From: JBJHCA01 sp050485785
Lineage (GTDB): Bacteria > Bacteroidota > Bacteroidia > Chitinophagales > Saprospiraceae
DNA length: 64,000 bases
Assembly: GCA_050485785.1 (NCBI GenBank)
Contig: JBJHCA010000006.1
Span: 1 to 64,000, forward strand
Direction of reading: 5' to 3'
This document shows positions 1 to 7,695 of this stretch, one piece after another. The notes under the pieces were generated by a model. That model had not been told where the DNA came from. It saw nothing but the letters and a program-made list of their open reading frames with translations, and did not search any database. Every line of letters begins with the position of its first letter. The first letter of the stretch is position 1. The position numbers and the translations under genes were made by a program.

Positions 1-642
1 ATGAAAGTAGGTGAGCACCTTGTGTATCTGGCCCGGCTCAAAGGACTGAGTAAGAAGCAAGCCAAAGCCGCCATCGATATATGGATTGAAAAGTTTAACA
101 TCAGCAGCTGGTGGGATAAGAAAGTAGATGAGTTATCTAAGGGAATGCAACAAAAGATCCAGTTTATTGCCACGGTTTTGCACAAGCCTGATTTGCTGAT
201 ACTCGATGAACCTTTCTCCGGCCTGGATCCGATTAATTCGAGTTTAATCAAGGACGAGATCAGGGGTCTGCATGAGGGAGGAACTTCTATAATTTTTTCA
301 ACACATCGCATGGAGCAGGTGGAGGAGATTTGTGAAAGCATCGGCCTGATCAATAACGGAAAGCTTGTTTTGGAAGGCCGGGTGGCAGCGGTAAAGGATG
401 CCTATAAAGAGCATCTGTTCAGAATATACTATTCGGGTACTTTACCGGAAACGTGGCCAACCGCTATGGAGCCGGTAAGCACAAACCATGAAAGCATAAC
501 CGTACATCTGGAGCCGGGAACAGACACTAATCAATTGCTGCGATATTGCATGGACAGTGGATTGCATATCAACCGGTTTGAAGAAATACTTCCCGGCATA
601 AACGAGATCTTCATTAAAAAAGTGAGTGAAAATCAGGCATGA
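1..642 (+). CDS. ABC transporter ATP-binding protein (5' end outside window)
   Basis: This is the C-terminal 213 residues of a NatA-type ABC ATPase that powers the permease encoded next to it. The signature motif LSKGMQQK (45-52), Walker B LLILDEP (65-71), D-loop SGLD (73-76) and switch histidine in STH (100-102) are visible. The Walker A loop is missing, so the gene must begin before base 1 and the ATG at base 1 is probably an internal Met. After about residue 130 comes the extra C-terminal domain common in this exporter type. The stop overlaps the permease start by 4 bases, which indicates one operon and translational coupling. The family is clear; the substrate is unknown. Confidence 0.9.
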   Translation: MKVGEHLVYLARLKGLSKKQAKAAIDIWIEKFNISSWWDKKVDELSKGMQQKIQFIATVLHKPDLLILDEPFSGLDPINSSLIKDEIRGLHEGGTSIIFSTHRMEQVEEICESIGLINNGKLVLEGRVAAVKDAYKEHLFRIYYSGTLPETWPTAMEPVSTNHESITVHLEPGTDTNQLLRYCMDSGLHINRFEEILPGINEIFIKKVSENQA

Positions 643-1946
643 AAAAACTACTGGTAATCATAGAGCGGGAATATTTGAGCCGTGTAAGGAAAAAGTCGTT
701 TATCCTCACTACCCTGCTCACACCATTGGCCTTTGGGCTGTTTTTTGTTGTGATCGTTTTTATCATGAGCTACAGTCAGGACGGCCAGCATATCCTGGTC
801 ATTGACGAGGGCAATCTGTTACAAAGACCCATTCGCGATACAGAACTTGCACACTTCACCATGCGGCCGGGAAGCCTGGACGACCATCTGAACACTTTTG
901 AACAGGACGGATATGACGGAATTCTGCACATTCCGGTAATCGAAGATCTTGACCGGCCCGGAGGAATCACTTTTTATTCCAGTAAAACGATGGCCGTCCG
1001 CACCCAGGAGTTCATAAACAGGCAGCTTTCCATTCGCATCCGGGATGCTAAAATTGATGCGGCAGGCCTTGATAAGCGGGTTTTGGAGAGCCTGGAAACC
1101 GATGTTCGCATATCCATCCGCTCGCTTAAGGAAGGCGAACGCGATCAGACAGCTACCGCATACATTGCTACAGGACTTGGATTTGCCATGGGTATAATCA
1201 TGTACATGGTAGTTTTTATCTATGGTATGATGGTAATGCGCAGTGTGATGGAAGAGAAAACCACCCGTATAGTGGAAGTGATGATTTCGACAGTAAGACC
1301 CTGGCAATTGATGATGGGGAAAGTGGTAGGTGTGGGTGCTGTGGGTATAACCCAGTTTGCCATTTGGGCAATTTTACTCCCATTGATTTTTCTTGCCGTT
1401 GGCTTGCTTGGTCCTTCGGTTGACCCTGCAGCCATGGGCGATATGTCTGGAGGCCAGGTACCTGATCCAAATGATCTGGAATATCTGGTGATGTCAGCAC
1501 TGGAGGAGATCAGAGCCATCAACTGGTGGTATATGTTGTTTATGTTCGCGTTTTTCTTTTTAGGGGGATATTTTCTTTATGCCTCTTTGTTTGCCGCCGT
1601 AGGCTCTGCCGTTGGCGATGATATGGGAGAGAGCCAAAGTCTCACGCTTCCCATTACAATACCTATCATCATTGCATTTTATCTCATGATTGTGGTGATC
1701 CAGAATCCGAACAGCAATGTAGCGTTTTGGAGTTCCATTTTTCCGCTGTTTGCGCCTATAATCATGCCGGCCCGTATGGCGTTTGACCCTCCGGTTTGGC
1801 AGGTGTTTTTGTCAGTAGTTTTGCTGATAGGGAGTGCAGTATTTTTTACATGGCTTAGTGCAAGGATCTACAGGGTCGGGATATTAATGTATGGCAAAAA
1901 GACAACGATGAAGGAGCTGATGAGATGGATGTTTGTTAGGAGTTGA
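639..1946 (+). CDS. ABC-2 type transporter permease, NatB-like
   Basis: A 435-residue inner-membrane permease that pairs with the ATPase overlapping it by 4 bases. One membrane span lies near residues 22-45, followed by a large extracytoplasmic domain to about residue 170, then five or so hydrophobic segments. The conserved cytoplasmic stretch MRSVMEEKTTRIVEVM follows the second span and is typical of ABC2_membrane_3/NatB proteins. These exporters move sodium, peptides or unknown small molecules; nothing here shows which. The gene ends directly at a heptad repeat tract and no hairpin terminator was seen. Confidence 0.9.
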   Translation: MKKLLVIIEREYLSRVRKKSFILTTLLTPLAFGLFFVVIVFIMSYSQDGQHILVIDEGNLLQRPIRDTELAHFTMRPGSLDDHLNTFEQDGYDGILHIPVIEDLDRPGGITFYSSKTMAVRTQEFINRQLSIRIRDAKIDAAGLDKRVLESLETDVRISIRSLKEGERDQTATAYIATGLGFAMGIIMYMVVFIYGMMVMRSVMEEKTTRIVEVMISTVRPWQLMMGKVVGVGAVGITQFAIWAILLPLIFLAVGLLGPSVDPAAMGDMSGGQVPDPNDLEYLVMSALEEIRAINWWYMLFMFAFFFLGGYFLYASLFAAVGSAVGDDMGESQSLTLPITIPIIIAFYLMIVVIQNPNSNVAFWSSIFPLFAPIIMPARMAFDPPVWQVFLSVVLLIGSAVFFTWLSARIYRVGILMYGKKTTMKELMRWMFVRS

Positions 1947-2008
1947 CAATGGACAATTAACAATGGACGTAGAGGGCTGGACGTAGAGGGGTGTGACAAT
2001 TAATAAAT
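1945..2008 (+). repeat. Heptad-type intergenic repeat, copy 1
   Basis: Directly after the permease stop come repeated 7-base units of the form AATGGAC / AATTAAC, then two copies of a GGACGTAGAGGG-like word and another ACAATTAAT unit. The same words recur at 2453-2493, 6628-6731 and, inverted, at 60768-60930. Confidence 0.75.
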
Positions 2009-2163
2009 TCGGTTAGGTGTTTGATGATGTATAATTGATATATAATCAGCTGAAGGGGAGTTGTGATGTGAAGTAAAATTTGTGAATGTTAAAAGATTGT
2101 GCGATTTGTGAATAATATATATCTTGCGGGGATTATTTTCATTGTTTAATCCAAATTATTATC

Positions 2164-2376
2164 ATGAAAAAAGTATTACAACTGTTTGTTGCACTGTTTG
2201 TTGTGGCTATTGCATTCACTTCCTGCAAGAAGTGCGAAACCTGTACTTTGTTTGATTCAAACGGAGTTGAAGTTCAGATGTATCCTGAGCAATGTGACAA
2301 GGATGCCAAGGAAGGTATGCGTGCATCTATGAGTGCTTCTGCTCTCGCGATTAACGGTTCCTATACTTGTGAATAG
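2164..2376 (+). CDS. small cysteine-rich lipoprotein
   Basis: A 70-residue protein of unknown function. A signal peptide (residues 1-20) ends in a lipobox FTSC with Cys21 as the likely lipidation site. Cys24 and Cys27 follow in a CKKCETC pattern, and two more cysteines lie near positions 44 and 69, so a small disulfide-bonded or metal-binding fold is possible. It stands alone behind a repeat-bearing gap and ahead of a probable terminator, so it looks like its own transcription unit. It was judged real because of the well-formed lipoprotein signal and the A-rich region before the ATG. Confidence 0.7.
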   Translation: MKKVLQLFVALFVVAIAFTSCKKCETCTLFDSNGVEVQMYPEQCDKDAKEGMRASMSASALAINGSYTCE

Positions 2377-2403
2377 TTAAGGAATTACAAACTGGATTTT
2401 AAA

Positions 2404-2441
2404 AGGTCATGTTTTCTGAAAAGAGGGCATGGCTTTTTTTT
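2404..2441 (+). terminator. probable rho-independent terminator of the small lipoprotein gene
   Basis: AGGTCATG (2404-2411) can pair, with two G-T wobbles, with CATGGCTT (2428-2435), and a run of eight T (2434-2441) follows. Nine G directly after the T run make an unusual T8G9 tract. Confidence 0.5.
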
Positions 2442-2452
2442 GGGGGGGGGCG

Positions 2453-2493
2453 TGACAATTAACAATGGACAATGGACAATTAACATAGAGGAG
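2453..2493 (+). repeat. Heptad-type intergenic repeat, copy 2
   Basis: Successive units read ACAATTA, ACAATGG, ACAATGG, ACAATTA and end in the CATAGAGGAGG word. It is the same family as the tract at 1945-2008. Confidence 0.75.
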
Positions 2494-2511
2494 GGAAGCT
2501 GATAGTAGCTC

Positions 2512-2585
2512 AGGCGTGTCATGGTTTTTGCATAAACCGGGAAGCAAATTTGGCGAATGGATCAGGCAAAAACCATGCCACGCCT
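2512..2585. repeat. long inverted repeat (hairpin) upstream of membrane protein gene
   Basis: The left arm AGGCGTGTCATGGTTTTTGC (2512-2531) matches the reverse complement of the right arm (2566-2585) at 19 of 20 bases, with a 34-base loop. It lies in the gap 2377-2690, which otherwise holds only the terminator, the G run and a heptad repeat. It could be a REP/MITE-like element or a regulatory hairpin in the leader of the next gene. Confidence 0.7.
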
Positions 2586-2690
2586 TCTCCCCCCTAAAGT
2601 CATTCCAATTCAGTTTACCGAATCTGGGATGTATATTTGGGGTTAAATTTTGAGGCTGATTCGACATCAAAGTAATTTAGAACCCGATAT

Positions 2691-4136
2691 TTGGAAAAGT
2701 CAAATCAAACGCCGGCCGGCTGGGAGCTCCCGAATTCGCGGAGCATAACCATAATCGGTGGTATCACTTATGCCATTTTACTGGTGCTGGCCCTCATGTT
2801 TTACCTGGAGCGGACGGTATTTCTCGATATTTCCTTCCACTTATTTTACATCCTCAAGGATGGGACTCTCGCTATACAAAACTACCGTTTCGGAGCTGCC
2901 ATCACGCAAATATTCCCATTAGCGGGAAGCTGGATGGGTCTGCAACTGGACACCATCATGAAACTCTACTCTGCCGGGTTTGCCCTGGTGTATGCAGGGA
3001 TATTTTTTGGGATATCTCTTTGTGGGCAATCCGCCCGATATGCAATTATCATGCTTTTGCTGAGTACCCTAATAGTGACGGAGACGTTTTTCTGGATTCA
3101 GTCCGAACTTCCCCAGGGGCTTGCCTTAATGGTGTTGTTCTTTTGCCTGGTTGACAAGTTTGCCCCGCTTTCAGGTTCATTGCGCTTTCCCTTGATCTAC
3201 GGCCCGGTATTAATGGTACTCCTGGTCACCATCGCGTTTATGCATCCCATTATTTTCATTCCGTTTGCATTTGTAGTGCTATTCAGGCTGTTATCCAGCG
3301 GGGCGTGGATGATAAACAAAATGGTATACATAACAATATCGATTATATATGCAGGGGTTCTCTTGGTGAAAATGAGTTTCTTTTCCACAGAGTACGATTC
3401 TGCCGCAACAGAACGCATTCGGAACATCATTTATCTGTTTCCGGACTATATTTTCCTGCCGGCCAACAAAGTTTTCCTCAGTAATATTTTTCCCAATTAT
3501 TGGCTGCTGCTTCTTGGCCTGGCTACTGTGCTTGCATTTTACGGCTATCGCCGGATGTGGCTTAAACTAATGCTTGTGTTGTTTTTCTTTGCCGGCCATC
3601 TTTTCCTCATTAATGTGAGTTACTTCTATACTACCTTTGGCTTTTATCTGGAGAACCTCTTATTGCCGTTGAGTTTGTTTGTGGCCTTTCCCCTGGCTTT
3701 TGATCTGGCTCCTTCTGTACAAAGGAAGCATGTTGTCAGTTCAGTGCTGGCCGTAGTTATGGTGTTCAGCATAATGCGGATTGTTTACACATCAGGGTTT
3801 TACACAGAGAGGCTGGAGTATCTCACACAGTGGACTGACCGTGCACGGGATGCAGACATTACCAAACTGATGATCCACACCAGCAAAGTCCCCATGGATA
3901 CTCTGCTCATGAACTGGGCTACTCCCTATGAATTTTGGCTACTTTCCACCATCCGTCATGGTGAGACGCTTTCAGTATTTTTCACGGAAACTCCGGAGGA
4001 GCTTGCCGGGCCTTTCGGGCGATCAGATGTATTTGTTACGCAATGGGGACATTTGCCCTATATCGACCTTCCTGATACTTATTTCAGATTCAATGATACC
4101 ACTTCAGAGTATGTCGTACTGGATGAACCGCTGTAA
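2691..4136 (+). CDS. polytopic membrane protein of unknown function
   Basis: A 481-residue protein with about ten or more hydrophobic segments spread over residues 20-385, followed by a soluble C-terminal domain of about 95 residues. The layout (many spans, then a periplasmic tail) recalls GT-C type glycosyltransferases or polysaccharide-related membrane proteins. I see no diagnostic motif, so the family is not assigned. Translation appears to start at a TTG (2691), since no in-frame ATG precedes the first span. It follows a long hairpin and converges with the gene at 4144; the two stops are 7 bases apart. One copy of the recurring GATAnCTCTTTG motif lies inside the coding region at 3011-3022. 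Confidence 0.7.
   Translation: MEKSNQTPAGWELPNSRSITIIGGITYAILLVLALMFYLERTVFLDISFHLFYILKDGTLAIQNYRFGAAITQIFPLAGSWMGLQLDTIMKLYSAGFALVYAGIFFGISLCGQSARYAIIMLLLSTLIVTETFFWIQSELPQGLALMVLFFCLVDKFAPLSGSLRFPLIYGPVLMVLLVTIAFMHPIIFIPFAFVVLFRLLSSGAWMINKMVYITISIIYAGVLLVKMSFFSTEYDSAATERIRNIIYLFPDYIFLPANKVFLSNIFPNYWLLLLGLATVLAFYGYRRMWLKLMLVLFFFAGHLFLINVSYFYTTFGFYLENLLLPLSLFVAFPLAFDLAPSVQRKHVVSSVLAVVMVFSIMRIVYTSGFYTERLEYLTQWTDRARDADITKLMIHTSKVPMDTLLMNWATPYEFWLLSTIRHGETLSVFFTETPEELAGPFGRSDVFVTQWGHLPYIDLPDTYFRFNDTTSEYVVLDEPL
3011..3022 (+). repeat. recurring motif GATAnCTCTTTG, copy 1
   Basis: GATATCTCTTTG lies inside the membrane protein gene. The 24 bases at 3005-3028 match 50859-50882 at 23 positions. Confidence 0.6.
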
Positions 4137-4137
4137 A

Positions 4138-4149
4138 CACTGATCAGTG
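4138..4149. other. 12-bp perfect palindrome at convergent stops
   Basis: CACTGATCAGTG spans the junction between the two convergent genes ending at 4136 and 4144. No T run flanks it, so a terminator role is only weakly supported. Confidence 0.3.
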
Positions 4150-5019
4150 GGGACAAGTCCTGATTGCCTGTACCGTGCCGGAGTGGGTCATTATTCTTTC
4201 CAGGTCTGCTTTGGTAAAAGGGTTATGCCGGGCATCGGGGAAGCGGGCTGAACTTACCACGGCCAGCCCGTGTCTGCCATGCAATCTATACACTTTTTCA
4301 GCTACACATACAGCATGGTTTTGCCCGGAGCTGTAGTCTCTGCTGATCAATGCTGCTGCAGCTCTCGGTAACTGTTCATTCAGGGATGCCGGTGTCAGTA
4401 AAAACGAATCGCGTAAATAAATATCGGGGCGGGATTCGGCAATTTTAATCATGAACTTATCACCATGCTGAAGAGCGAATCCCTCAATATTGAAATACGG
4501 ATCGTTAAAATAGACCGGTCGGGTGTAGTGAGGCTGGTGATTATAGGTGTACATCAGCCTGAAATAATCGCGGCCACGCGTGGTTTCCTGAATCAGAGCA
4601 ACACTCTCAACCCAAAGCCCCTCACTGGCCAGTAAACTTGCTCTGTAATTTTGCGTGTACCAGTATCCCAAAGCCACCAGGCTTATTATGAATGCAGCAA
4701 TAGCTCCAAACACCAGTAGCATTTTGATCTTGTCTTTGCGCAATTCCTTGCGCAACCTCAGATTGTATGCCGTATCAACCTTCCGGTTTATTTTAAACTC
4801 GTACTCAAACTGGCCTTGAGCATTTTTCGTCAGATGGATTTCAACCAGTTCTTCTTCAATAAAAAAACTGAGTACGCGCTCGTCCTTCACACCAAACTTC
4901 ACCAGCAAAATTTTCCCATTGCACTGGATCAGAAGATGCCCCTTGGATGGACTGTGGTATACCACTACTCTATAAGGCTGACCGGGAATACCAACGTATG
5001 TCCATTCAACCTTATTCAC
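4144..5019 (-). CDS. single-span membrane protein of unknown function
   Basis: A 291-residue protein. Residues 1-95 form a soluble, probably beta-rich N-terminal part. A basic stretch (RLRKELRKDKIK) leads into one membrane span at about 99-122, and the remaining 170 residues lie on the other side, so the C-terminal part is probably extracytoplasmic. No known family is recognised. It sits 27 bases downstream of the lytic transglycosylase gene on the same strand, so the two may be co-transcribed and share a cell-wall setting. That is inference from position only. Confidence 0.65.
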   Translation of the reverse strand: MNKVEWTYVGIPGQPYRVVVYHSPSKGHLLIQCNGKILLVKFGVKDERVLSFFIEEELVEIHLTKNAQGQFEYEFKINRKVDTAYNLRLRKELRKDKIKMLLVFGAIAAFIISLVALGYWYTQNYRASLLASEGLWVESVALIQETTRGRDYFRLMYTYNHQPHYTRPVYFNDPYFNIEGFALQHGDKFMIKIAESRPDIYLRDSFLLTPASLNEQLPRAAAALISRDYSSGQNHAVCVAEKVYRLHGRHGLAVVSSARFPDARHNPFTKADLERIMTHSGTVQAIRTCPH

Positions 5020-5046
5020 CGGATATCGAGGTTATTAGCTTCATAC

Positions 5047-6000
5047 TTAGCGCGCTTCAACAGGGATGTGGAGTACATAGTTTCTGCCTGAGCGGTTAGG
5101 CAAGCTTCCGGTCAATAGCCAGGGATTGTAGCGTTTAAGATCGCGATAGCTGATCCGGTGTTCCTGGGCAAAAGCTGCAAGATCGTCTATAGTTCGGGTC
5201 ACATGCACTGGCTTGTAATTGGTGAGCGTAGCAAAGTAATGATCCTCAGGCACATTAAATCCATAATACTCCGGATCATCAAAGATCATTTTGAAGGCTA
5301 CAATCCTGAAAACATAGCGCATGGTTTCTTCATTGAGGTTCATATCGTAATAAGATTGAGCTCTTTGCTGCCCTATTTCACGCCGAAGCCCATTTTCGCC
5401 ACGATTGTAAGCCGCTGCAGCCAGGGTCCATGATCCAAACTGGGTGTACAGGTCGCGCAGGTAGCGGCATGCAGCTTCCGTAGACTTGATCAGATGATTT
5501 CGCTCATCAATGTCGGCATTGATCTCCAGGCCGTAATTGCGTCCGGTTGCAGGCATAAACTGCCAAACACCCCGGGCACCTGCCGGCGAAGTCACATTGC
5601 GAAGATTGCTTTCTGCTACTGCCAGATATTTGAAATCGTCCGGAATTCCATGCTTCTTCAGAATGGGCTCAATAACTTCAAAAAAACGAGGACCGTTGAG
5701 CAGATTCAGAATGGTGCTGGAATGCCAGTATGCGTTTACCAATACTTCCCGCATTAATCGTTCCTGTACATCATCAAGGTGCATGGGCAGTGGCTCCCCG
5801 GCAAAATCTATCACATCCGGCAAATCAAATGATCTAAACACCTTCATCGCATGCTGAGGGCCATCTGGATTGAACTCCATTTCCATATAAGGCTGCGGAC
5901 CGTACAAAATCTGTCCGGGATGCTGATAAAACGACCACACCGTATATGCGGTTAGCAAAAGCGCGGGTATACCCAGCCAGTATAATATTTTATTTTTCAT
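5047..6000 (-). CDS. membrane-anchored lytic transglycosylase, SLT/MltD type
   Basis: This enzyme cleaves the MurNAc-GlcNAc bond in peptidoglycan by forming 1,6-anhydroMurNAc. The 317-residue protein has an N-terminal signal or anchor (about 5-25). Its SLT domain runs from about 100 to 235, with the catalytic Glu in AVAESNL, the fold motif GVWQFMPATGR and the AAAAYNRG block. Residues about 270-317 look like one LysM-type segment (DLAAFAQEHRISYRDLKRYNPWL). The gene is 11 bases downstream of the DUF2480 gene and probably in its operon. A role in growth or remodelling of the wall is expected; the exact in vivo partner is unknown. Confidence 0.85.
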   Translation of the reverse strand: MKNKILYWLGIPALLLTAYTVWSFYQHPGQILYGPQPYMEMEFNPDGPQHAMKVFRSFDLPDVIDFAGEPLPMHLDDVQERLMREVLVNAYWHSSTILNLLNGPRFFEVIEPILKKHGIPDDFKYLAVAESNLRNVTSPAGARGVWQFMPATGRNYGLEINADIDERNHLIKSTEAACRYLRDLYTQFGSWTLAAAAYNRGENGLRREIGQQRAQSYYDMNLNEETMRYVFRIVAFKMIFDDPEYYGFNVPEDHYFATLTNYKPVHVTRTIDDLAAFAQEHRISYRDLKRYNPWLLTGSLPNRSGRNYVLHIPVEAR

Positions 6001-6011
6001 AACGTATTTTT

Positions 6012-6551
6012 TTATAATGCAGCCCGCATGCTTTTGCCGGTGTCTTTTTTTCGTTTGCTTACAGGTACCGTACTGCAGGCTTCACCATACATCACCGATC
6101 GGGCAACGGGCATCAGCCGGGCGGTAATATGCATATAAGCAGAAGGCGGTACGGGCTTGGATCCGCAGCCTTTGATAACCACCGGCAGATCGCGGTATTC
6201 CTCCCAGGTTTTGCCGGCAATCATCTGCTGATAATAGTGGCTGAGGTATTCATCACGGCGGCCAAAAAAAATCTCCCGGGCTGTGTCGTGCATTTCAGCG
6301 GCTACAAGCATATAGGCCCACACGGGAATAATGGCATCGGTACTGCAGAATACCAGAACTGTTTTGTTTTGGTATATCTCTTTGTTGAGGGCCGATAAGG
6401 CTGCCCTGAATTCTTTTTCACGGAGGATGAGGCCCTCGTAAAGGTAGTCTTTAAGATCAAAGGTTACCATTTCAACCCGGGGGAAGTATTGCTCCAGGTC
6501 AATGGTTTTTAGTGAACTGTTGGCTAATCGGTTGACCGGTGGTTTTTCCAT
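6012..6551 (-). CDS. DUF2480 family protein
   Basis: A 179-residue soluble protein that I recognise as DUF2480, a family restricted to Bacteroidota with no known function. The body has the family-like blocks VTFDLKDYLYEG, QNKTVLVFCSTDAIIPVWAYM and VVIKGCGSKPVP, with a low-complexity basic tail (PVSKRKKDTGKS). The cysteine in KGCGSK is a candidate functional residue. The gene heads a short operon with the lytic transglycosylase 11 bases downstream. The gap upstream (6552-7695) holds repeats and decayed genes only. Confidence 0.75.
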   Translation of the reverse strand: MEKPPVNRLANSSLKTIDLEQYFPRVEMVTFDLKDYLYEGLILREKEFRAALSALNKEIYQNKTVLVFCSTDAIIPVWAYMLVAAEMHDTAREIFFGRRDEYLSHYYQQMIAGKTWEEYRDLPVVIKGCGSKPVPPSAYMHITARLMPVARSVMYGEACSTVPVSKRKKDTGKSMRAAL

Positions 6552-6627
6552 GATATTAAATTATATGCGCGATACTAATGTAATGCTTTAACCAGGGTTT
6601 TTATTCAAAGTTTTGCAGGTTTTTTTC

Positions 6628-6731
6628 AATGGACGATGGACAATGGACAATGGACATAGAGAGGTGGACGATTGGAGTAGACGATTGGAGTGGACGATTG
6701 GGGTAGACGATAAGGGGTGGAGGTAGAGGGA
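6628..6731 (+). repeat. Heptad-type intergenic repeat, copy 3 (degenerate tandem)
   Basis: Starts with CAATGGA, CGATGGA, CAATGGA and CAATGGA units. It passes into a degenerate tandem of 13-14 base units built on GTAGACGATTGGA / GTGGACGATTGGG and ends in the GGTAGAGGGAG word also seen at 1945-2008. It lies between the DUF2480 gene and the pseudogene. Confidence 0.7.
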
Positions 6732-6793
6732 GCTTAATTCTTCAATTTGATTCTGTATAAATTCCTTACGCTCAAATGCTCTGCTAACTATCT

Positions 6794-6821
6794 CCCCCTG
6801 TCCTAAAACCAGGAGAGGGGG
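6794..6821. repeat. REP-like C/G-rich hairpin
   Basis: CCCCCTGTCCT (6794-6804) pairs with AGGAGAGGGGG (6811-6821) at 10 of 11 positions and is followed by CCTGGGGGTGAGGGG. From memory, this is the general form of REP-like intergenic hairpins found in many bacterial phyla. Confidence 0.5.
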
Positions 6822-6909
6822 CCTGGGGGTGAGGGGTTAACCATCCTGCCTCGCCAACACCCTAATAACAACACAAATTCCAAAAATCATTGGTTTCATA
6901 ACAATGGGT

Positions 6910-7452
6910 TCAAGGTACATGGGGATTGGTACAGTCGGGCTTGGGGCTGAATGCCCGAAAACGGTAGTATTCGTCTCTTTCTCTGATTTCTCTCTTCTTG
7001 CCGGAGGAAGAAAATCGATACGATTCCGTTATATGGAAAGTAGTATCATTCAATATGATCCCTTCCCGCACATAAGCAAGCAAAGGAGGATTTCCCGGAT
7101 ACCACCTTTGAAACTTGATATTGTCACCTTCAACGACAAACAAGCCCCAACAGAATTGATATTTCAAAGCAATTTCGAGTGCCTAACCATCTAACCAATC
7201 CGACTCATATGCATCAAAATCACCGTCTCGAAAACCTGACCCTGCAATGATCACTCCATTTCTAAATAAGAAAAAAGTTGAGCTAAAATCTTACTCATAA
7301 TAATATCCATCCAGTCTAATTTGATCTCCAAGATAATCCTGCATGGGCAGAGTTAATGGATCGGTTTTAAACCAATGTTTGCGGCAGGAGAAACTAAGCA
7401 TGGCCAAAGTTGAAAATACCACTGCAATCAGTGCTTTTCGATGAATATTTAA
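6910..7452 (-). pseudogene. decayed lipoprotein gene with two in-frame stops
   Basis: One continuous reading frame on the minus strand encodes a full lipoprotein-like protein interrupted by TAA (7291-7293) and TAG (7183-7185), ending at TGA (6910-6912). The N-terminal part has a signal peptide with lipobox LSFSC, then a stretch ending RLDGYYYE before the first stop. The middle reads FFLFRNGVIIAGSG up to the second stop. The last 85 codons include WGLFVVEGDNIKFQRWYPG, GIILNDTTFHITESYR and FRAFSPKPD. From memory these blocks match a lipoprotein family of unknown function that is common, often in many copies, in Bacteroidota. No ATG precedes the signal peptide; a TTA at 7450-7452 sits where a start would be expected. 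Substitutions alone explain the stops, with no frameshift, so the decay looks recent. Confidence 0.75.
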
Positions 7453-7473
7453 AATGCCATAAGCGAGTGTTTA

Positions 7474-7620
7474 TTAAATCGTTAAACCAATCACATCCTG
7501 GTCGCTTGCTTTTTCTTCTCCAATGCTGTTTGACAACCGTGTTGAACAATCAGAACAGAAATTGCCTTCCGGATTAATATACTACAAACCATTAGCAATA
7601 TTAATCAATTCCCTGAATTG
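7474..7620 (-). pseudogene. C-terminal remnant of a second decayed gene
   Basis: In the same frame as the pseudogene just downstream, 48 codons read as protein-like sequence: FRELINIANGL, one TAG (7582-7584), then INPEGNFCSDCSTRLSNS and a normal-looking end at TAA TAA (7471-7476). A TGA closes the frame at its 5' side (7621-7623). The CSDC pair and the amphipathic FRELINIA segment suggest former coding sequence. No family is recognised. It may have formed an operon with the decayed lipoprotein, whose start region lies about 20 bases further on. Confidence 0.4.
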
Positions 7621-7633
7621 TCAACTAATGGTC

Positions 7634-7668
7634 AAAAAAAGGCCCTAACCTTAACAGTCAGAGCCTTT
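7634..7668 (-). terminator. rho-independent terminator of sodA
   Basis: On the minus strand AAGGCTCTGAC (7667-7657) pairs along its full 11 bases, with two G-T wobbles, with GTTAGGGCCTT (7649-7639). Seven T follow (7640-7634). It lies 28 bases after the sodA stop. Confidence 0.85.
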
Positions 7669-7695
7669 ATACCATTTCTTTTACCAAAAGTTTAC

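Noticed and set aside
2407..2670. Minus-strand 87-codon frame
   Set aside because: It runs through the heptad repeat, the G run and the hairpin; its translation is repeat-derived (for example NCPLSIVNC) with no protein features.
6904..7194. Plus-strand 96-codon frame
   Set aside because: It is antisense to the lipoprotein pseudogene, whose minus-strand frame shows conserved protein blocks.
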